In this document: piece after piece, positions 1 to 8,484 of the stretch | How positions within the stretch are numbered: position 1 is the stretch's first letter | Layout of the letters: each line of letters opens with the position of its first letter | Program-made: the position numbers and the translations under genes | NCBI GenBank assembly: GCA_002898295.1 | Contig: BEHX01000004.1 | Span: 113,522-177,521, forward strand | From: a bacterium HR21 | GTDB taxonomy: Bacteria; Bacteroidota; Ignavibacteria; Kapaibacteriales; HRBIN21 | Length of the DNA stretch: 64,000 nucleotides | Reading direction: 5' to 3' | The notes under the pieces: model-generated | The model's input: only the letters and a program-made list of their open reading frames with translations | Told to the model about the DNA's origin: nothing | The model's database searches: none

Positions 1-1
1 T

Positions 2-1924
2 GCTGGAATTTCCACCGCGGATTCTGCCCTGGCGCCCTTCCTGGAGCACGCCCGCGCCTACTACTTGCAAGCGCTCCAGTTCATCGAGCAGGGCGATACG
101 GCTCGTGCAGCAGCCGCCTTCGAACGCGCGGTGTCCATCCTGCATTCGCTGAGCGCAACCCCGAAGCTTTCCCGCTCGGTGGAATTCTCCGAGCTGGTAC
201 AGTCCGTTTTGGAAGACTACGAAACCTACATCCGCTCGGCAGAGCTGGTGGACCCGAATTCGGGCTTCTTCCTCATCCGCGAGCAGTTGCTCCGGCTTGT
301 CGAAGAAGTTGAAGCACAGCGGCGGGTTGCCCCGTTGCCCGAGCTGAGCTCTTCGGAGCCGGTTGCCGGACTGCTCCCTGCGACCACCATTCCCCTGCCT
401 CGCAACGAATGGGTCGAACGCGCCCTGGAGTTCCTCACCAAAGACCGGGGACGGCGCTTTATGCAGCGCTGGCTGGAACGGAGCGGACGCTTCTTCCCAC
501 TGATCCGCCGCATCCTCGCCGAGGAGAAGATGCCCGAGGAGCTCGCTTACCTCACCATGATCGAAAGCGGGCTCAATCCATTCGCCGTCTCCTGGGCAGG
601 AGCCGTCGGACTCTGGCAGTTCATCCGCTCCACCGGGGAACTCTACGGCTTGCGCGTCACCCCTTGGGTTGATGAACGCCGGGATCCGGAAAAGTCCACC
701 CGCGCTGCCCTGCAACACCTGCGAGATCTCTATACCGAATTCGGCGACTGGCATCTGGCATTGGCTGCCTACAACTGTGGTGCCCAGGCAGTGCGCCGGG
801 CACTGCTCCAGGCTTCCCGTTCCCACAGCGATTCCCTCCCCTCCCCGTCCCAGCTCAGCTTCTGGGACATCCGGGAGTACCTTCCGCGGGAGACGCGGAA
901 CTACGTCCCACTCTACATCGCCACAACGCTGATTGCCCTCAATCCCCGAGCCTACGGTTTCGAGGGGCTGACCTACGAACCCGAATACGTCTACGACACC
1001 TACGAGCTGAACGAACCGATGAACCTCTCGGCTCTCGCCCGCTGCCTGGCTATCACCCCCGACAGCCTCCGGCAGCTCAATCCGGAACTGCTGACAATGA
1101 GTACCCCGCCAGATATGCTCCCGTATCGGCTCAAAATTCCGCTCGGTACACGCGGACTTCTCGCACAATGCCTTCTGACACTTTCCCCGAAGGAGAAACA
1201 GCCTTGGATTGTGCACACCGTTCGCCGCAGAGAGTCGCTCGCCTCCATTGCTGCCCGCTACGGAGTCTCCGTGGAGGAGATCCGCCGGATCAACCGTGTG
1301 GGCAAGCGCCTCCGTCCGGGGATGCGCCTGCGTATCCCTGTGGTGCCCTCTCCCTCAGCTGCGCCGGAAACGCTGCCAGCCCCTCCGACTCAGGCGGTTG
1401 CTGACAGTGCCCCGAGAGTCTCGCCACAGTACTCTCGAATCCGTGTTCACGTTGTTCGTCGCGGGCAAACCCTGTCCGAGATTGCCGCTCTCTATGGCGT
1501 CACGGTTGCCCAGCTGAAAGCTTGGAACGGGCTCCGCAGCGAGCGGATCCGCGCCGGGCAAAAACTGCGGATTTACCTCTCCACCCCCGTCGCCGTTCTC
1601 CACCGCGTCCGACGTGGGGAAACTGCTCACGCTATTGCGCAACGCTACGGCGTCAGCGTTGAGGACCTGCGACGCTGGAATCCAAGCAGCTTCCGCCGGG
1701 GACGGCTCCTGGCAGGAACAACGTTGCGCATCTACCTTTCTTCCCCCGCTCCATTGGACGGCACAACAGCGCAATCCCCGGGACGCACGTACATCGTACA
1801 ACCGGGGGATACGCTCTTCTCGATTGCCCGCCGTTTCGGCGTTAGCGTTGAGGAACTCCGCAAGCACAACGACCTTGACGGCGACGTCATCTGGGTTGGG
1901 CAACAACTCCGCATACCGCAGTAA
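2..1924 (+). CDS. LysM lytic transglycosylase, MltD-like (5' truncated)
   Basis: The reading frame is open to the left edge of the window, so the true start and any signal peptide lie outside it. At least 640 residues are visible. Numbering from the in-frame TTG at 65, an SLT (goose-lysozyme-like) transglycosylase domain spans about residues 130-260, with the probable catalytic Glu at about 167 in the motif MIESG followed by AVGLWQF. Four LysM peptidoglycan-binding modules follow, at roughly 382-427, 460-506, 511-558 and 574-619, joined by Pro/Ala-rich linkers. The family cleaves peptidoglycan in the periplasm with formation of 1,6-anhydro-MurNAc ends. The visible N-terminus is a helical TPR-like stretch. 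The downstream histidine kinase starts 21 bases after the stop and is probably co-transcribed. The domain assignment is secure; the exact physiological role is inferred. Confidence 0.9.
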   Translation, partial: AGISTADSALAPFLEHARAYYLQALQFIEQGDTARAAAAFERAVSILHSLSATPKLSRSVEFSELVQSVLEDYETYIRSAELVDPNSGFFLIREQLLRLVEEVEAQRRVAPLPELSSSEPVAGLLPATTIPLPRNEWVERALEFLTKDRGRRFMQRWLERSGRFFPLIRRILAEEKMPEELAYLTMIESGLNPFAVSWAGAVGLWQFIRSTGELYGLRVTPWVDERRDPEKSTRAALQHLRDLYTEFGDWHLALAAYNCGAQAVRRALLQASRSHSDSLPSPSQLSFWDIREYLPRETRNYVPLYIATTLIALNPRAYGFEGLTYEPEYVYDTYELNEPMNLSALARCLAITPDSLRQLNPELLTMSTPPDMLPYRLKIPLGTRGLLAQCLLTLSPKEKQPWIVHTVRRRESLASIAARYGVSVEEIRRINRVGKRLRPGMRLRIPVVPSPSAAPETLPAPPTQAVADSAPRVSPQYSRIRVHVVRRGQTLSEIAALYGVTVAQLKAWNGLRSERIRAGQKLRIYLSTPVAVLHRVRRGETAHAIAQRYGVSVEDLRRWNPSSFRRGRLLAGTTLRIYLSSPAPLDGTTAQSPGRTYIVQPGDTLFSIARRFGVSVEELRKHNDLDGDVIWVGQQLRIPQ

Positions 1925-1945
1925 CTACCACCGAGGGTCCACCGC

Positions 1946-3148
1946 ATGATGCTGCCCCTGAGGCAGCCGGCTCTTCTGGTCACAGGCATCCTCTGGGGAC
2001 ATCACCTGGCAGCCCGCCTGTTTCGCCGCCAGGAATCGCTGACCCCATTCCTGAAATCCCTCTTCGAACACCTGCCGCTGGCAGCTGTCGTGGTGGACGA
2101 GCGCGACACCGTCCTGCGCATCAACCCCGCTTTCACCGAGCTTTTCGGGTACACTGCTTCCGAAGCCGTCGGACGCCCCATCGACGTGCTCATCATCCCG
2201 GAGGAGCTCCGTGCCGAAGGGAAACGCTTCACCGAAGCAGCACTCCACGGGGAGCCCATCAGCACAGAGACTCTGCGGCAATGCCGCTCCGGGGAACGGA
2301 TTCCGGTTTGGCTGCGCGCAATCCCTGTCCACACATTCGGGCGTCGGCTCGGCGTGCTGGCTCTCTACCAAGACATCCGCCCACTGCATACACATCGCCA
2401 GCAGCTCCAGCAGCTCATCGAAGAGCTCCGGCAGCTCAACGCCACGAAAGACCACCTCATGGCAGTCATCTCCCATGACCTGCGTGCCCCGCTGGCAACT
2501 GCCCAGGGACTCGTCGGACTCATCTTGGCAGACGCCCATTCTCCTGATGCCGTCACCGACCACGCAACCAAGCTCCAGAAGCTCCTCCGGGAACAACTGG
2601 AGCTGGTCAACGAGCTGCTGGAGTTCTCCCGAACAGAAACCGGGCGCCAAACACTGGAAATCGGCGAGCTTGATCTGTGCGAAATTCTCACCAACGCCGT
2701 GGATACCGTCGCCCTGGCTGCCTATAGCAAACAAATCCAGCTGGTGCCTTCTTTCCCCGACGAACCCATCCGGATGCAGGGAGACGCCCAGAAGCTCCAG
2801 CGTATCTTCACGAACCTCCTGGCAAACGCGATCAAGTTCACCCCTGAAAACGGTCGTGTCGAGCTCCAGGCTTGGGTTGAAGCCGGAAGCCCACGGCCCG
2901 TTGTGGTGCGCATCCGCGACAGCGGTATCGGCATCCCTCCGGAGCAGCTGCCCCACCTCTTTGAACCGTTTAGCCCTGCCCGGCAGCGGGGAACACGCGG
3001 AGAGAGCGGCACCGGGTTGGGGTTAGCGATTGTGAAACGCTTCGTTGACATGCACGGTGGGGTCATCACCGTGGAGAGCACCCCTGGGCAAGGAACCACG
3101 TTCGTGCTCCGCTTTCCCTCTGCTGTCCCGGTACAGCCGGCACTGTGA
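1946..3148 (+). CDS. PAS-domain sensor histidine kinase
   Basis: This is a 400-residue kinase. A PAS sensor fold lies at about residues 30-145. The HisKA dimerisation helix carries the phospho-acceptor His177 in the motif SHDLRAPL, and a C-terminal HATPase_c domain has recognisable N, G1 and G2 boxes (NLLANAIKF, DSGIGIP, GTGLGLAIV). Apart from a short hydrophobic patch at the N-terminus there is no convincing transmembrane region, so it is probably cytosolic and senses an internal signal. No response regulator is adjacent, which makes it an orphan kinase within this window. The ATG at 1946 follows the transglycosylase stop by 21 bases, so the two may share a transcript. The ligand and partner cannot be inferred from the sequence. 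Confidence 0.92.
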   Translation: MMLPLRQPALLVTGILWGHHLAARLFRRQESLTPFLKSLFEHLPLAAVVVDERDTVLRINPAFTELFGYTASEAVGRPIDVLIIPEELRAEGKRFTEAALHGEPISTETLRQCRSGERIPVWLRAIPVHTFGRRLGVLALYQDIRPLHTHRQQLQQLIEELRQLNATKDHLMAVISHDLRAPLATAQGLVGLILADAHSPDAVTDHATKLQKLLREQLELVNELLEFSRTETGRQTLEIGELDLCEILTNAVDTVALAAYSKQIQLVPSFPDEPIRMQGDAQKLQRIFTNLLANAIKFTPENGRVELQAWVEAGSPRPVVVRIRDSGIGIPPEQLPHLFEPFSPARQRGTRGESGTGLGLAIVKRFVDMHGGVITVESTPGQGTTFVLRFPSAVPVQPAL

Positions 3149-3166
3149 AGGCTGGGAAAGCGCTCG

Positions 3167-3174
3167 TATTTTTG
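3167..3174 (+). promoter_or_regulatory. Putative -7 element for the outer-membrane protein gene
   Basis: TATTTTTG matches the Bacteroidota housekeeping -7 consensus TAnnTTTG and lies 41 bases before the ATG at 3216, in the short gap after the kinase gene. No clear -33 TTG element was found. Confidence 0.45.
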
Positions 3175-3215
3175 CCTCTGGAAGCGCTGTCATGTCGAGT
3201 TGTGCGAGGAACCCC

Positions 3216-3968
3216 ATGCTGCCTCTCCGGATGCTGCTTGTGGCGCTCTGTGTCTGCCGACTCTTTGCCCAGCAGGATGAGTTGGATTTGGACCGACTGG
3301 AAATTCCGACACCCACATCGGAACCCTCGGTGCCGTACTTCAGCCTTGGAGGTGGCTTCATCGGCATGTTTCTCTTCCCCGGATTGGACGCGCTCAATGC
3401 CAAGACGGAACAATGGCAGCTGGGGAGCTTTTCCCGTCCGCTGTTCCTCTCAGGCATCGAAGGCGTGGTGACCCTCGGGGTAATACCGAATCTGCGAATC
3501 GGGGTCTTCGGGATTGGAGGCAGCAAGCAGTTGGAGAGGAGTCTCAGTGCGGATACGCAGCGGCAGGCTGAATTTTTCCTGGGCGCCACCGGCTTCTCTG
3601 TCGCCTATGCCCTGGTTCCCGTCCGTTCCCTCGCCGTGTTGCCGACCCTCTCCGGCGGCTGGGGAACGATCCGGCTTGAATTTGCCCAATCCCCGACGCG
3701 GACTCGCTGGGATGAGCTCGCCCCGGGACTCGGCACGGCAAGCTCACTGCAGCGTCTGAGTGCCTCGTACTTCTTCGTTCACCCACAGCTCTACTTTGAG
3801 TATGCCCCGTTACCTTTCCTGATGCTGCGCCTCGGTGGGGGCTACCAGTTCTCCTTCGTGGGAGAATGGAAGCAGAACCGCATTGCAACAACCGAGGGAG
3901 TTCCCTCCGGGGTGAATGCCTCCGGGGCATCAGCGCAGTTTGCTATTTTCGTAGGGCTTTTCAACTGA
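3216..3968 (+). CDS. Predicted outer-membrane beta-barrel protein
   Basis: I do not recognise the family. The 250-residue product starts with a signal peptide (hydrophobic core MLLVALCVC, likely cleavage after FAQ). It then shows alternating hydrophobic/polar beta-strand segments with many Gly and aromatic residues, typical of a small outer-membrane barrel. The ATG at 3216 was chosen because GAGGA sits five bases upstream and because it begins the signal peptide; in-frame ATGs at 3192 and 3231 are alternatives. A -7-like box precedes it, so it is probably transcribed on its own. The stop is only four bases before the tRNA gene. Confidence 0.7.
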   Translation: MLPLRMLLVALCVCRLFAQQDELDLDRLEIPTPTSEPSVPYFSLGGGFIGMFLFPGLDALNAKTEQWQLGSFSRPLFLSGIEGVVTLGVIPNLRIGVFGIGGSKQLERSLSADTQRQAEFFLGATGFSVAYALVPVRSLAVLPTLSGGWGTIRLEFAQSPTRTRWDELAPGLGTASSLQRLSASYFFVHPQLYFEYAPLPFLMLRLGGGYQFSFVGEWKQNRIATTEGVPSGVNASGASAQFAIFVGLFN

Positions 3969-3972
3969 TGGA

Positions 3973-4045
3973 GGGCCCGTAGCTCAATGGTCAGAGCAGC
4001 GGACTCATAATCCGTGGGTTGCAGGTTCGAGTCCTGCCGGGCCCA
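3973..4045 (+). tRNA. tRNA with CAU anticodon (tRNA-Ile2 favoured)
   Basis: The 73-base cloverleaf has acceptor GGGCCCG paired with CGGGCCC, a D arm GCTC/GAGC, anticodon stem GCGGA/TCCGT and T arm GCAGG/CCTGC with TTCGAGT. The anticodon CAT is at 4006-4008. CAU could be elongator Met, initiator Met or lysidine-modified Ile2. C4-G69 and C5-G68 in the acceptor resemble known TilS determinants of tRNA-Ile2, so Ile2 is favoured but not proven. The 3' CCA is not encoded: the discriminator A is followed by CCC. It lies between two protein genes with four and five spare bases. Confidence 0.93.
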
Positions 4046-4050
4046 CCCTG

Positions 4051-5679
4051 TCACCGATGTCCCTGCTGCGGCAGAACTTCGTGCAGGAGCTTTTCCAGGT
4101 GTTCGATACGGGCTTCAAGCTCCTTGAGCGCCTCGATGAGCACGGCAACCAGGCGGGTATAATCCACACCGAGGACCTCTCCTGCAGCATCCCGTTGGAC
4201 AATCTCGGGCACAACAGCAGCAACTTCCTCAGCCAGAAGCCCCAGATCGTCTGCGCCCCCATACTCCGGCTTCCAGCGGAACCGCACACCCCGAAGACGG
4301 CGCACCAGCTCCATCGGCGCCTCGATGGGGCGCACCGCCTCTTTGAAGCGGCGGGAGGACTGAGCAATGAGCTGGTGGTGGAGGACAAGCTCCCCCGTGG
4401 GGAGTAAGCGCATCCGCAGTTGGTCGCCCGTATAGAAGCGCAGTTCGGCTGTCTCACGCTGCCGTACCTCCGCCGTTCCATCTGCTGCAACCCCGATATC
4501 GAAGCCGTCTGTCGCTGCCGTCCCGGTTGTGCTCCCAGCCGTGAACTTGTGGTAGCTCCCTGCGGCTGCCTCCTGGTGGAGGAGTGCCTGGGGTGTTGCG
4601 ATGCCGATGCCGATGGAGCCACTGTGGGTCATTCGGACACGCTCCACCGGTGTTGTGCTGCCCACCGGTGTGGTTGCAAAAGACAGATCCGTCGGCAGAG
4701 AACCCGTCGAAGCTGCTGCACCGCGGAGAGCCCGAATCTGCGCCTGCGCTCCGAGCTGGGAGTTATCCCCAAAGTCTACGCTCACCAACACCGCTCCCGC
4801 GCTCGTGTTGGAAGCTGTCTGCCGGAAAAGGAGCTGCACCGGGGCGCCAGCGGTCGTATTGCGAACCTCCAGATCCGCCGTGCTGCCCGGCGGAGTCGTT
4901 GAAGGCATCACTGCCAGCGGCTTGTCGAACCATGCACCGTAATCGCCACCGACGGTCCGCACACCGAAGGTCTTGTTGTTGGTCGCATGGTACCCCAGAT
5001 AGCCGGTTACCGACGTATAACCGCTCCCGGAGAGCTGCCCACCGATTGCAGCGTAGGCAGCTGTCGTGCTCGTCGAGGTATGGACTGCGCGGATGGCGTC
5101 GTAGCTGTTGCTGGCGCTGGTGACGTAGAGCCGCGCCGTGGTTGCCGGCGGGCTACTGGTGCCGATTGCAACCCCGCTGGAGGTTCCACCGGAAAAGCTC
5201 AACACTTTCCCGGCAAGGTTGATGTCCGTGCTTGCCGTCAGGGTGCCCCCCAGCTGAATATCCGTGCCGACTTTGCTGAGCCCGTTACTCGCCGTTACGT
5301 TCACCAGCCCTGCCGGGCTGACCCAAGAAGCGTTTCCGGAGGCATCGCTCTGCAGGATGTAGCCGGCAGCTGCCCCGGTCGGCAGCTGGAACCCTATCGC
5401 CCGCAATGTCCCGACAACATCGAGCGTTGCCTGTGGGTTTGCCGTTCCGATGCCCAGGCGGGACGCAGTGTTATCCCAGAAGAGCTGGGCAGCCCAGACA
5501 GGGGCAGCCCCAATCCCCTGCGAGACCAACAGCTGTCCGGTCGTGCCGGGATTGGGTACGATGCCCAGGAAGAGTTCGCCTGTCAGGTGCAGCTGCCGTG
5601 CAATGAGTCCGGGCGTCTGTGCCCAGGCACTCCCAGCAGTACCGAGCACCACAAGGATACTGACCAGAGCGCAGCGCAT
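4051..5679 (-). CDS. Secreted protein with C-terminal S74 intramolecular chaperone domain
   Basis: The 542-residue product has a signal peptide (LVSILVVLGTAGSAWAQ) and a Gly/Thr/Ala-rich fibrous middle with the recurrent phrase GIGTANPQATLDV. The C-terminal domain is of the peptidase S74/endosialidase chaperone type. The proposed dyad lies in SSRRFK, where family members usually read S-D-x-R-x-K, so the Asp is replaced. The motif GLLAEEVAAVVPE and a C-terminal coiled coil, which would trimerise the protein, follow. Such proteins in Bacteroidota are cell-surface fibre-like proteins; the domain cleaves itself after assisting trimer folding. The ATG at 5679 was chosen over an upstream ATG at 5709 because GGAGG lies just ahead of it. 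The gene follows paaD on the same strand, 66 bases away, and converges on the tRNA. Confidence 0.82.
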   Translation of the reverse strand: MRCALVSILVVLGTAGSAWAQTPGLIARQLHLTGELFLGIVPNPGTTGQLLVSQGIGAAPVWAAQLFWDNTASRLGIGTANPQATLDVVGTLRAIGFQLPTGAAAGYILQSDASGNASWVSPAGLVNVTASNGLSKVGTDIQLGGTLTASTDINLAGKVLSFSGGTSSGVAIGTSSPPATTARLYVTSASNSYDAIRAVHTSTSTTAAYAAIGGQLSGSGYTSVTGYLGYHATNNKTFGVRTVGGDYGAWFDKPLAVMPSTTPPGSTADLEVRNTTAGAPVQLLFRQTASNTSAGAVLVSVDFGDNSQLGAQAQIRALRGAAASTGSLPTDLSFATTPVGSTTPVERVRMTHSGSIGIGIATPQALLHQEAAAGSYHKFTAGSTTGTAATDGFDIGVAADGTAEVRQRETAELRFYTGDQLRMRLLPTGELVLHHQLIAQSSRRFKEAVRPIEAPMELVRRLRGVRFRWKPEYGGADDLGLLAEEVAAVVPEIVQRDAAGEVLGVDYTRLVAVLIEALKELEARIEHLEKLLHEVLPQQGHR

Positions 5680-5745
5680 CGTTCCTCCGCGATGTGGTGG
5701 GACATCCATCGCTCCGGGGCAGCTTCACAACCCCGAGCAGTATGC

Positions 5746-6237
5746 TCAGACGGGTTTGAACTGCTCAAAGGCTTGACCGCACGCGGTACAGTAGTAGATA
5801 GCTCGGCACAACGTCGGACCAAAGGGGGATCGGAGCTGCGTTTCCATGCTGCCGCAGTAAGGGCACTCGACCGGCTCCTGCAGCAAGCTCAGCGGGAACT
5901 CCGGTCCCTCATAGAGCGGTGGCGGTGCGATTCCGAAGCGACGCAGGACCTCACGGGCACGCTCGGAGAGACGATTTGTATTCCACGGTGGGTCATAGGT
6001 GACCTCCACCCGGACTTCCCGCAGCGGCAAACGGCGGAGGCGTTCCTCGATTTCCGAGCAGATCAGCGCCGTTGCTGGGCAGCCAACAAACGTTGGGGTA
6101 ATCTTGACCAGGACTCGCCCCTGTTGGCTATCGAGCTGGACATCAGCGACAATGCCCATATCAGTGATGGTCAGCTGCGGGATTTCGGGATCGCAGATGG
6201 TCTGGAGCTCGCGCCAGATGTCTTCCTGGGTTACCAT
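5746..6237 (-). CDS. paaD: Phenylacetyl-CoA epoxidase accessory protein PaaD
   Basis: The 163-residue protein has an N-terminal DUF59/MIP18 fold (ICDPEIPQLTITDMGIV, with GCPA nearby) and a C-terminal zinc ribbon built from CPYC and CTAC pairs. PaaD is needed for activity of the PaaABC(E) oxygenase and is thought to act in Fe-S or di-iron centre maturation. It overlaps the end of paaC by seven bases, so it is translated from the same transcript. Its length and domain order match the family. Confidence 0.93.
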   Translation of the reverse strand: MVTQEDIWRELQTICDPEIPQLTITDMGIVADVQLDSQQGRVLVKITPTFVGCPATALICSEIEERLRRLPLREVRVEVTYDPPWNTNRLSERAREVLRRFGIAPPPLYEGPEFPLSLLQEPVECPYCGSMETQLRSPFGPTLCRAIYYCTACGQAFEQFKPV

Positions 6238-7004
6238 TCCGCCTCCGGCTCACTGCGGATGACCTCTCCCATCTCGTCGAGCAGAGGCTGCAAGTACTCT
6301 GTGTGAATCCCCCGCCGCCCTCCGTACGCCGGGGTCAGTGTTGCGATGTCAGGGAGCTGCAGCTGCGCCTGGTGGAGAATCGGGGTGATGCTCTCCAGCC
6401 AGCGCTCCTGCAGGACATGTTCCCCGGGGAAGATCCCCGCCTCAGCGAGGACCTCGTCGTATGGACCCGGCTCAAAGATACCGAGCGCTAAAGGGAGCGT
6501 CTGCTCGAGCGCCTGCTGCATCCGCTGGTGGCTCTCTTCGGTTCCCTTCGCCCCGAGATGCACAACCCACTGCGTGGCATGAAGGACATGGTACTTGAGC
6601 TCCCCACGCACTTTGCGGGCAAGCTGAGCCAGAGGCTCGTACCGTGAGCGTTCCAGCAAATGGTAGCGCCACTGCTCGGCGATATCGAAGAGGAAATGCC
6701 GCATAAGGCTGAAGTCGTACCCGCCGTTAGGATACTCCACCAGGTGACAGCAGCGGAACTCCGGCGCATCACGGAAGAAGGCGATCCGATCGGGCTCTGC
6801 CTCCCCGAGGCGGTGCAAGAGCTGGTAGAGCGCATAGGCATGCCCGAGCTTGTCCTGGGCAATGGAGGAGAAAGCGATATCCTCCTCCAGAATCGGTCCC
6901 AACCCCGTCCATTCCGAATGGCGGTGACCCAGGATGAGGACGTCATCAGCCATGCGGTAGAGGAGGTCTTTGACCGCGGGCACCAGTTCCGGGGCAAGGG
7001 TCAT
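6231..7004 (-). CDS. paaC: Phenylacetyl-CoA epoxidase structural subunit PaaC
   Basis: The 257-residue ferritin-like protein is the structural partner of PaaA in the multicomponent oxygenase that converts phenylacetyl-CoA to the 1,2-epoxide. It keeps the fold and the LGH segment near residue 27, but in known members it does not provide the catalytic di-iron site. The ATG at 7004 was chosen because it overlaps the paaB stop in an ATGA arrangement; the frame is open much further upstream, but that stretch is antisense-like reading of paaB. Gene order A-B-C-D is the usual one. Confidence 0.95.
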   Translation of the reverse strand: MTLAPELVPAVKDLLYRMADDVLILGHRHSEWTGLGPILEEDIAFSSIAQDKLGHAYALYQLLHRLGEAEPDRIAFFRDAPEFRCCHLVEYPNGGYDFSLMRHFLFDIAEQWRYHLLERSRYEPLAQLARKVRGELKYHVLHATQWVVHLGAKGTEESHQRMQQALEQTLPLALGIFEPGPYDEVLAEAGIFPGEHVLQERWLESITPILHQAQLQLPDIATLTPAYGGRRGIHTEYLQPLLDEMGEVIRSEPEAEW

Positions 7005-7408
7005 TGAGTGTCTGCCTGCTGTTGCTGCTTCTTGAGACGCAGGAGTTTCTGCACCACTTTGTAAGCATCCGGCTCGCGGTAGGTCTTCTCGGGCGTGGTC
7101 TCGAACATATCGGCATCGTTCGGATGGAAGGCATAAATGTCGGCGGTGCGGACAACCCAGAGGGCGTACGTTCTGCCCCGGCGGCAGTAATTCTCTTTTG
7201 CCAGCACCAGAGCCATCTCTGGATCGGGAGCATGGACGGTGCCCACATGGATGGGCTGATCGCCTGGCTTCTCTTTCCAGAAGACCTCGTACGGTTCCCA
7301 CTCATCCAGAGGCGGCTTCGGGGCAAAAGGGGGCAGCTCCTCGGGAATGTTCATTCGGGTCACCCGTGGGTCGAGCGAGCGGATGGTTGCCGTCTGCGGT
7401 GCCGACAT
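7001..7408 (-). CDS. paaB: Phenylacetyl-CoA epoxidase subunit PaaB
   Basis: The 135-residue protein has the PaaB core from about residue 36 (EWEPYEVFWKEKPGD) through HVGTVHAPDPEMAL to an end rich in Lys and Gln. PaaB bridges PaaAC heterodimers in the oxygenase. It is longer than typical PaaB (around 95 residues) because of a Pro-rich N-terminal extension. An internal ATG at 7354 would remove half of that, but GGTGAG lies ahead of the 7408 ATG, so the longer form is kept. Its stop overlaps paaC. Confidence 0.93.
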   Translation of the reverse strand: MSAPQTATIRSLDPRVTRMNIPEELPPFAPKPPLDEWEPYEVFWKEKPGDQPIHVGTVHAPDPEMALVLAKENYCRRGRTYALWVVRTADIYAFHPNDADMFETTPEKTYREPDAYKVVQKLLRLKKQQQQADTQ

Positions 7409-7436
7409 GGCTCACCCCCACGCGTGGGACAGCCCT

Positions 7437-8417
7437 TCAGAAGAGCGGTTCGACGTACTGCCTATCCGGCTTGAGCAAGGCGCGGCGGACCCAGGCACCG
7501 AGCTCATCGGCCATACGACGCACTGCTAGGCGCTCCCGATTGCACGGTCCGTTGCCATTGATGACGCGCCAGAACTCATCCCAATCCGGATCGGAGTATT
7601 CCCACTTCCCCGTCTCCGGATTCTTCCGCAGGTTGGGGTCTGGGATGCTCAGCCCAAGCTCCCAGATTTTCGGCACATAGGCATCGAGGAACATCTGGCG
7701 CATCTCGTCGTTGCTGGCCATTTTTACCTTCCAGCGCAGCAGCTTTTCGCTGTGCACTGACATGTGGTCGGGCGGACCGAAGAAGTGCATAATGGGCTTC
7801 CACCAGCGGTTGAGCGCTTCTTGGAGCATCTGGCGCTGCCGCTTCGTCCCACTGGCGAGCGTGACAACGTTGTCGTAGCCGTATTTCAAATGGAAGGCTT
7901 CCTCCTTGCAGATACGCTCCAGCGCACGGGCATACGGACCGTAGGACCCCTTGCTGTTGAGCGTTTGATTGATAATCGCCCCGGCATCAATGAGCCAGGC
8001 GATGATGGCGGTATCTGCCCAGGTCAGCGCTGGGTAGTTGAAGACATTGGAGTACTTCGCTTTGCCACTGAGAAGGTCGCTGATCATCTGCTCGCGGGGC
8101 TTGCCCAGAGTCTCCGCCGCGCTATAGAGGAGCTGCGCATGCCCGACTTCATCCTGGACTTTTGCCATAAGCGCCAGCTTCCGCTTGAAGCCGGGAGCGC
8201 GAGTAATCCAGGTTCCCTCAGGCAGAGCGCCGATGATTTCCGAATGAGCGTGCTGCTCGATCATGCGCAGGACCTGCCGCCGGTACTCGCGGGGCATCCA
8301 GTCATGCGGCTCAATTTTCTCCCCGCGGGCAATCCGGTCTTCGAACTCTGCCAGCTTTTCCGGGTCCTCGTGCTCAACTCCCTTCAACGGCTCAACAAGG
8401 CTGAGATTGCCGTACAT
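7437..8417 (-). CDS. paaA: Phenylacetyl-CoA epoxidase catalytic subunit PaaA
   Basis: The 326-residue di-iron oxygenase subunit retains the ferritin-like ligand motifs: an ExxH in EQHAHSE, QDEVGHA, and KEEAFH. With NADPH-derived electrons (normally from PaaE) and O2 it epoxidises the aromatic ring of phenylacetyl-CoA. The ATG at 8417 was chosen over an upstream in-frame start at 8462 because GGGAGAGG precedes it and the family N-terminus begins there. It heads paaABCD. The Fur-family gene ends 67 bases upstream on the same strand. No paaE reductase, paaK ligase or beta-oxidation genes are adjacent. Confidence 0.96.
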   Translation of the reverse strand: MYGNLSLVEPLKGVEHEDPEKLAEFEDRIARGEKIEPHDWMPREYRRQVLRMIEQHAHSEIIGALPEGTWITRAPGFKRKLALMAKVQDEVGHAQLLYSAAETLGKPREQMISDLLSGKAKYSNVFNYPALTWADTAIIAWLIDAGAIINQTLNSKGSYGPYARALERICKEEAFHLKYGYDNVVTLASGTKRQRQMLQEALNRWWKPIMHFFGPPDHMSVHSEKLLRWKVKMASNDEMRQMFLDAYVPKIWELGLSIPDPNLRKNPETGKWEYSDPDWDEFWRVINGNGPCNRERLAVRRMADELGAWVRRALLKPDRQYVEPLF

Positions 8418-8447
8418 GAGCCCTCTCCCTACTGGTCGAACTCGTCC

Positions 8448-8459
8448 TTCGTTGACGAA
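8448..8459. promoter_or_regulatory. 5-2-5 palindrome upstream of paaA
   Basis: TTCGT-TG-ACGAA is a perfect 5-bp inverted repeat about 30 bases before the paaA start codon. It may be an operator or part of the leader; it could also be chance. No -7-like box was found in this gap. Confidence 0.25.
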
Positions 8460-8484
8460 CACCGTTCCTGCTCATTGCCCATGG

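Noticed and set aside
1925..2956. Minus-strand open frame of 343 codons opposite the histidine kinase
   Set aside because: The kinase motifs on the plus strand are complete; the antisense reading has none.
4987..6306. Open plus-strand frame of 439 codons over paaD and the S74 gene
   Set aside because: It spans two clearly coding minus-strand genes and shows no domain.
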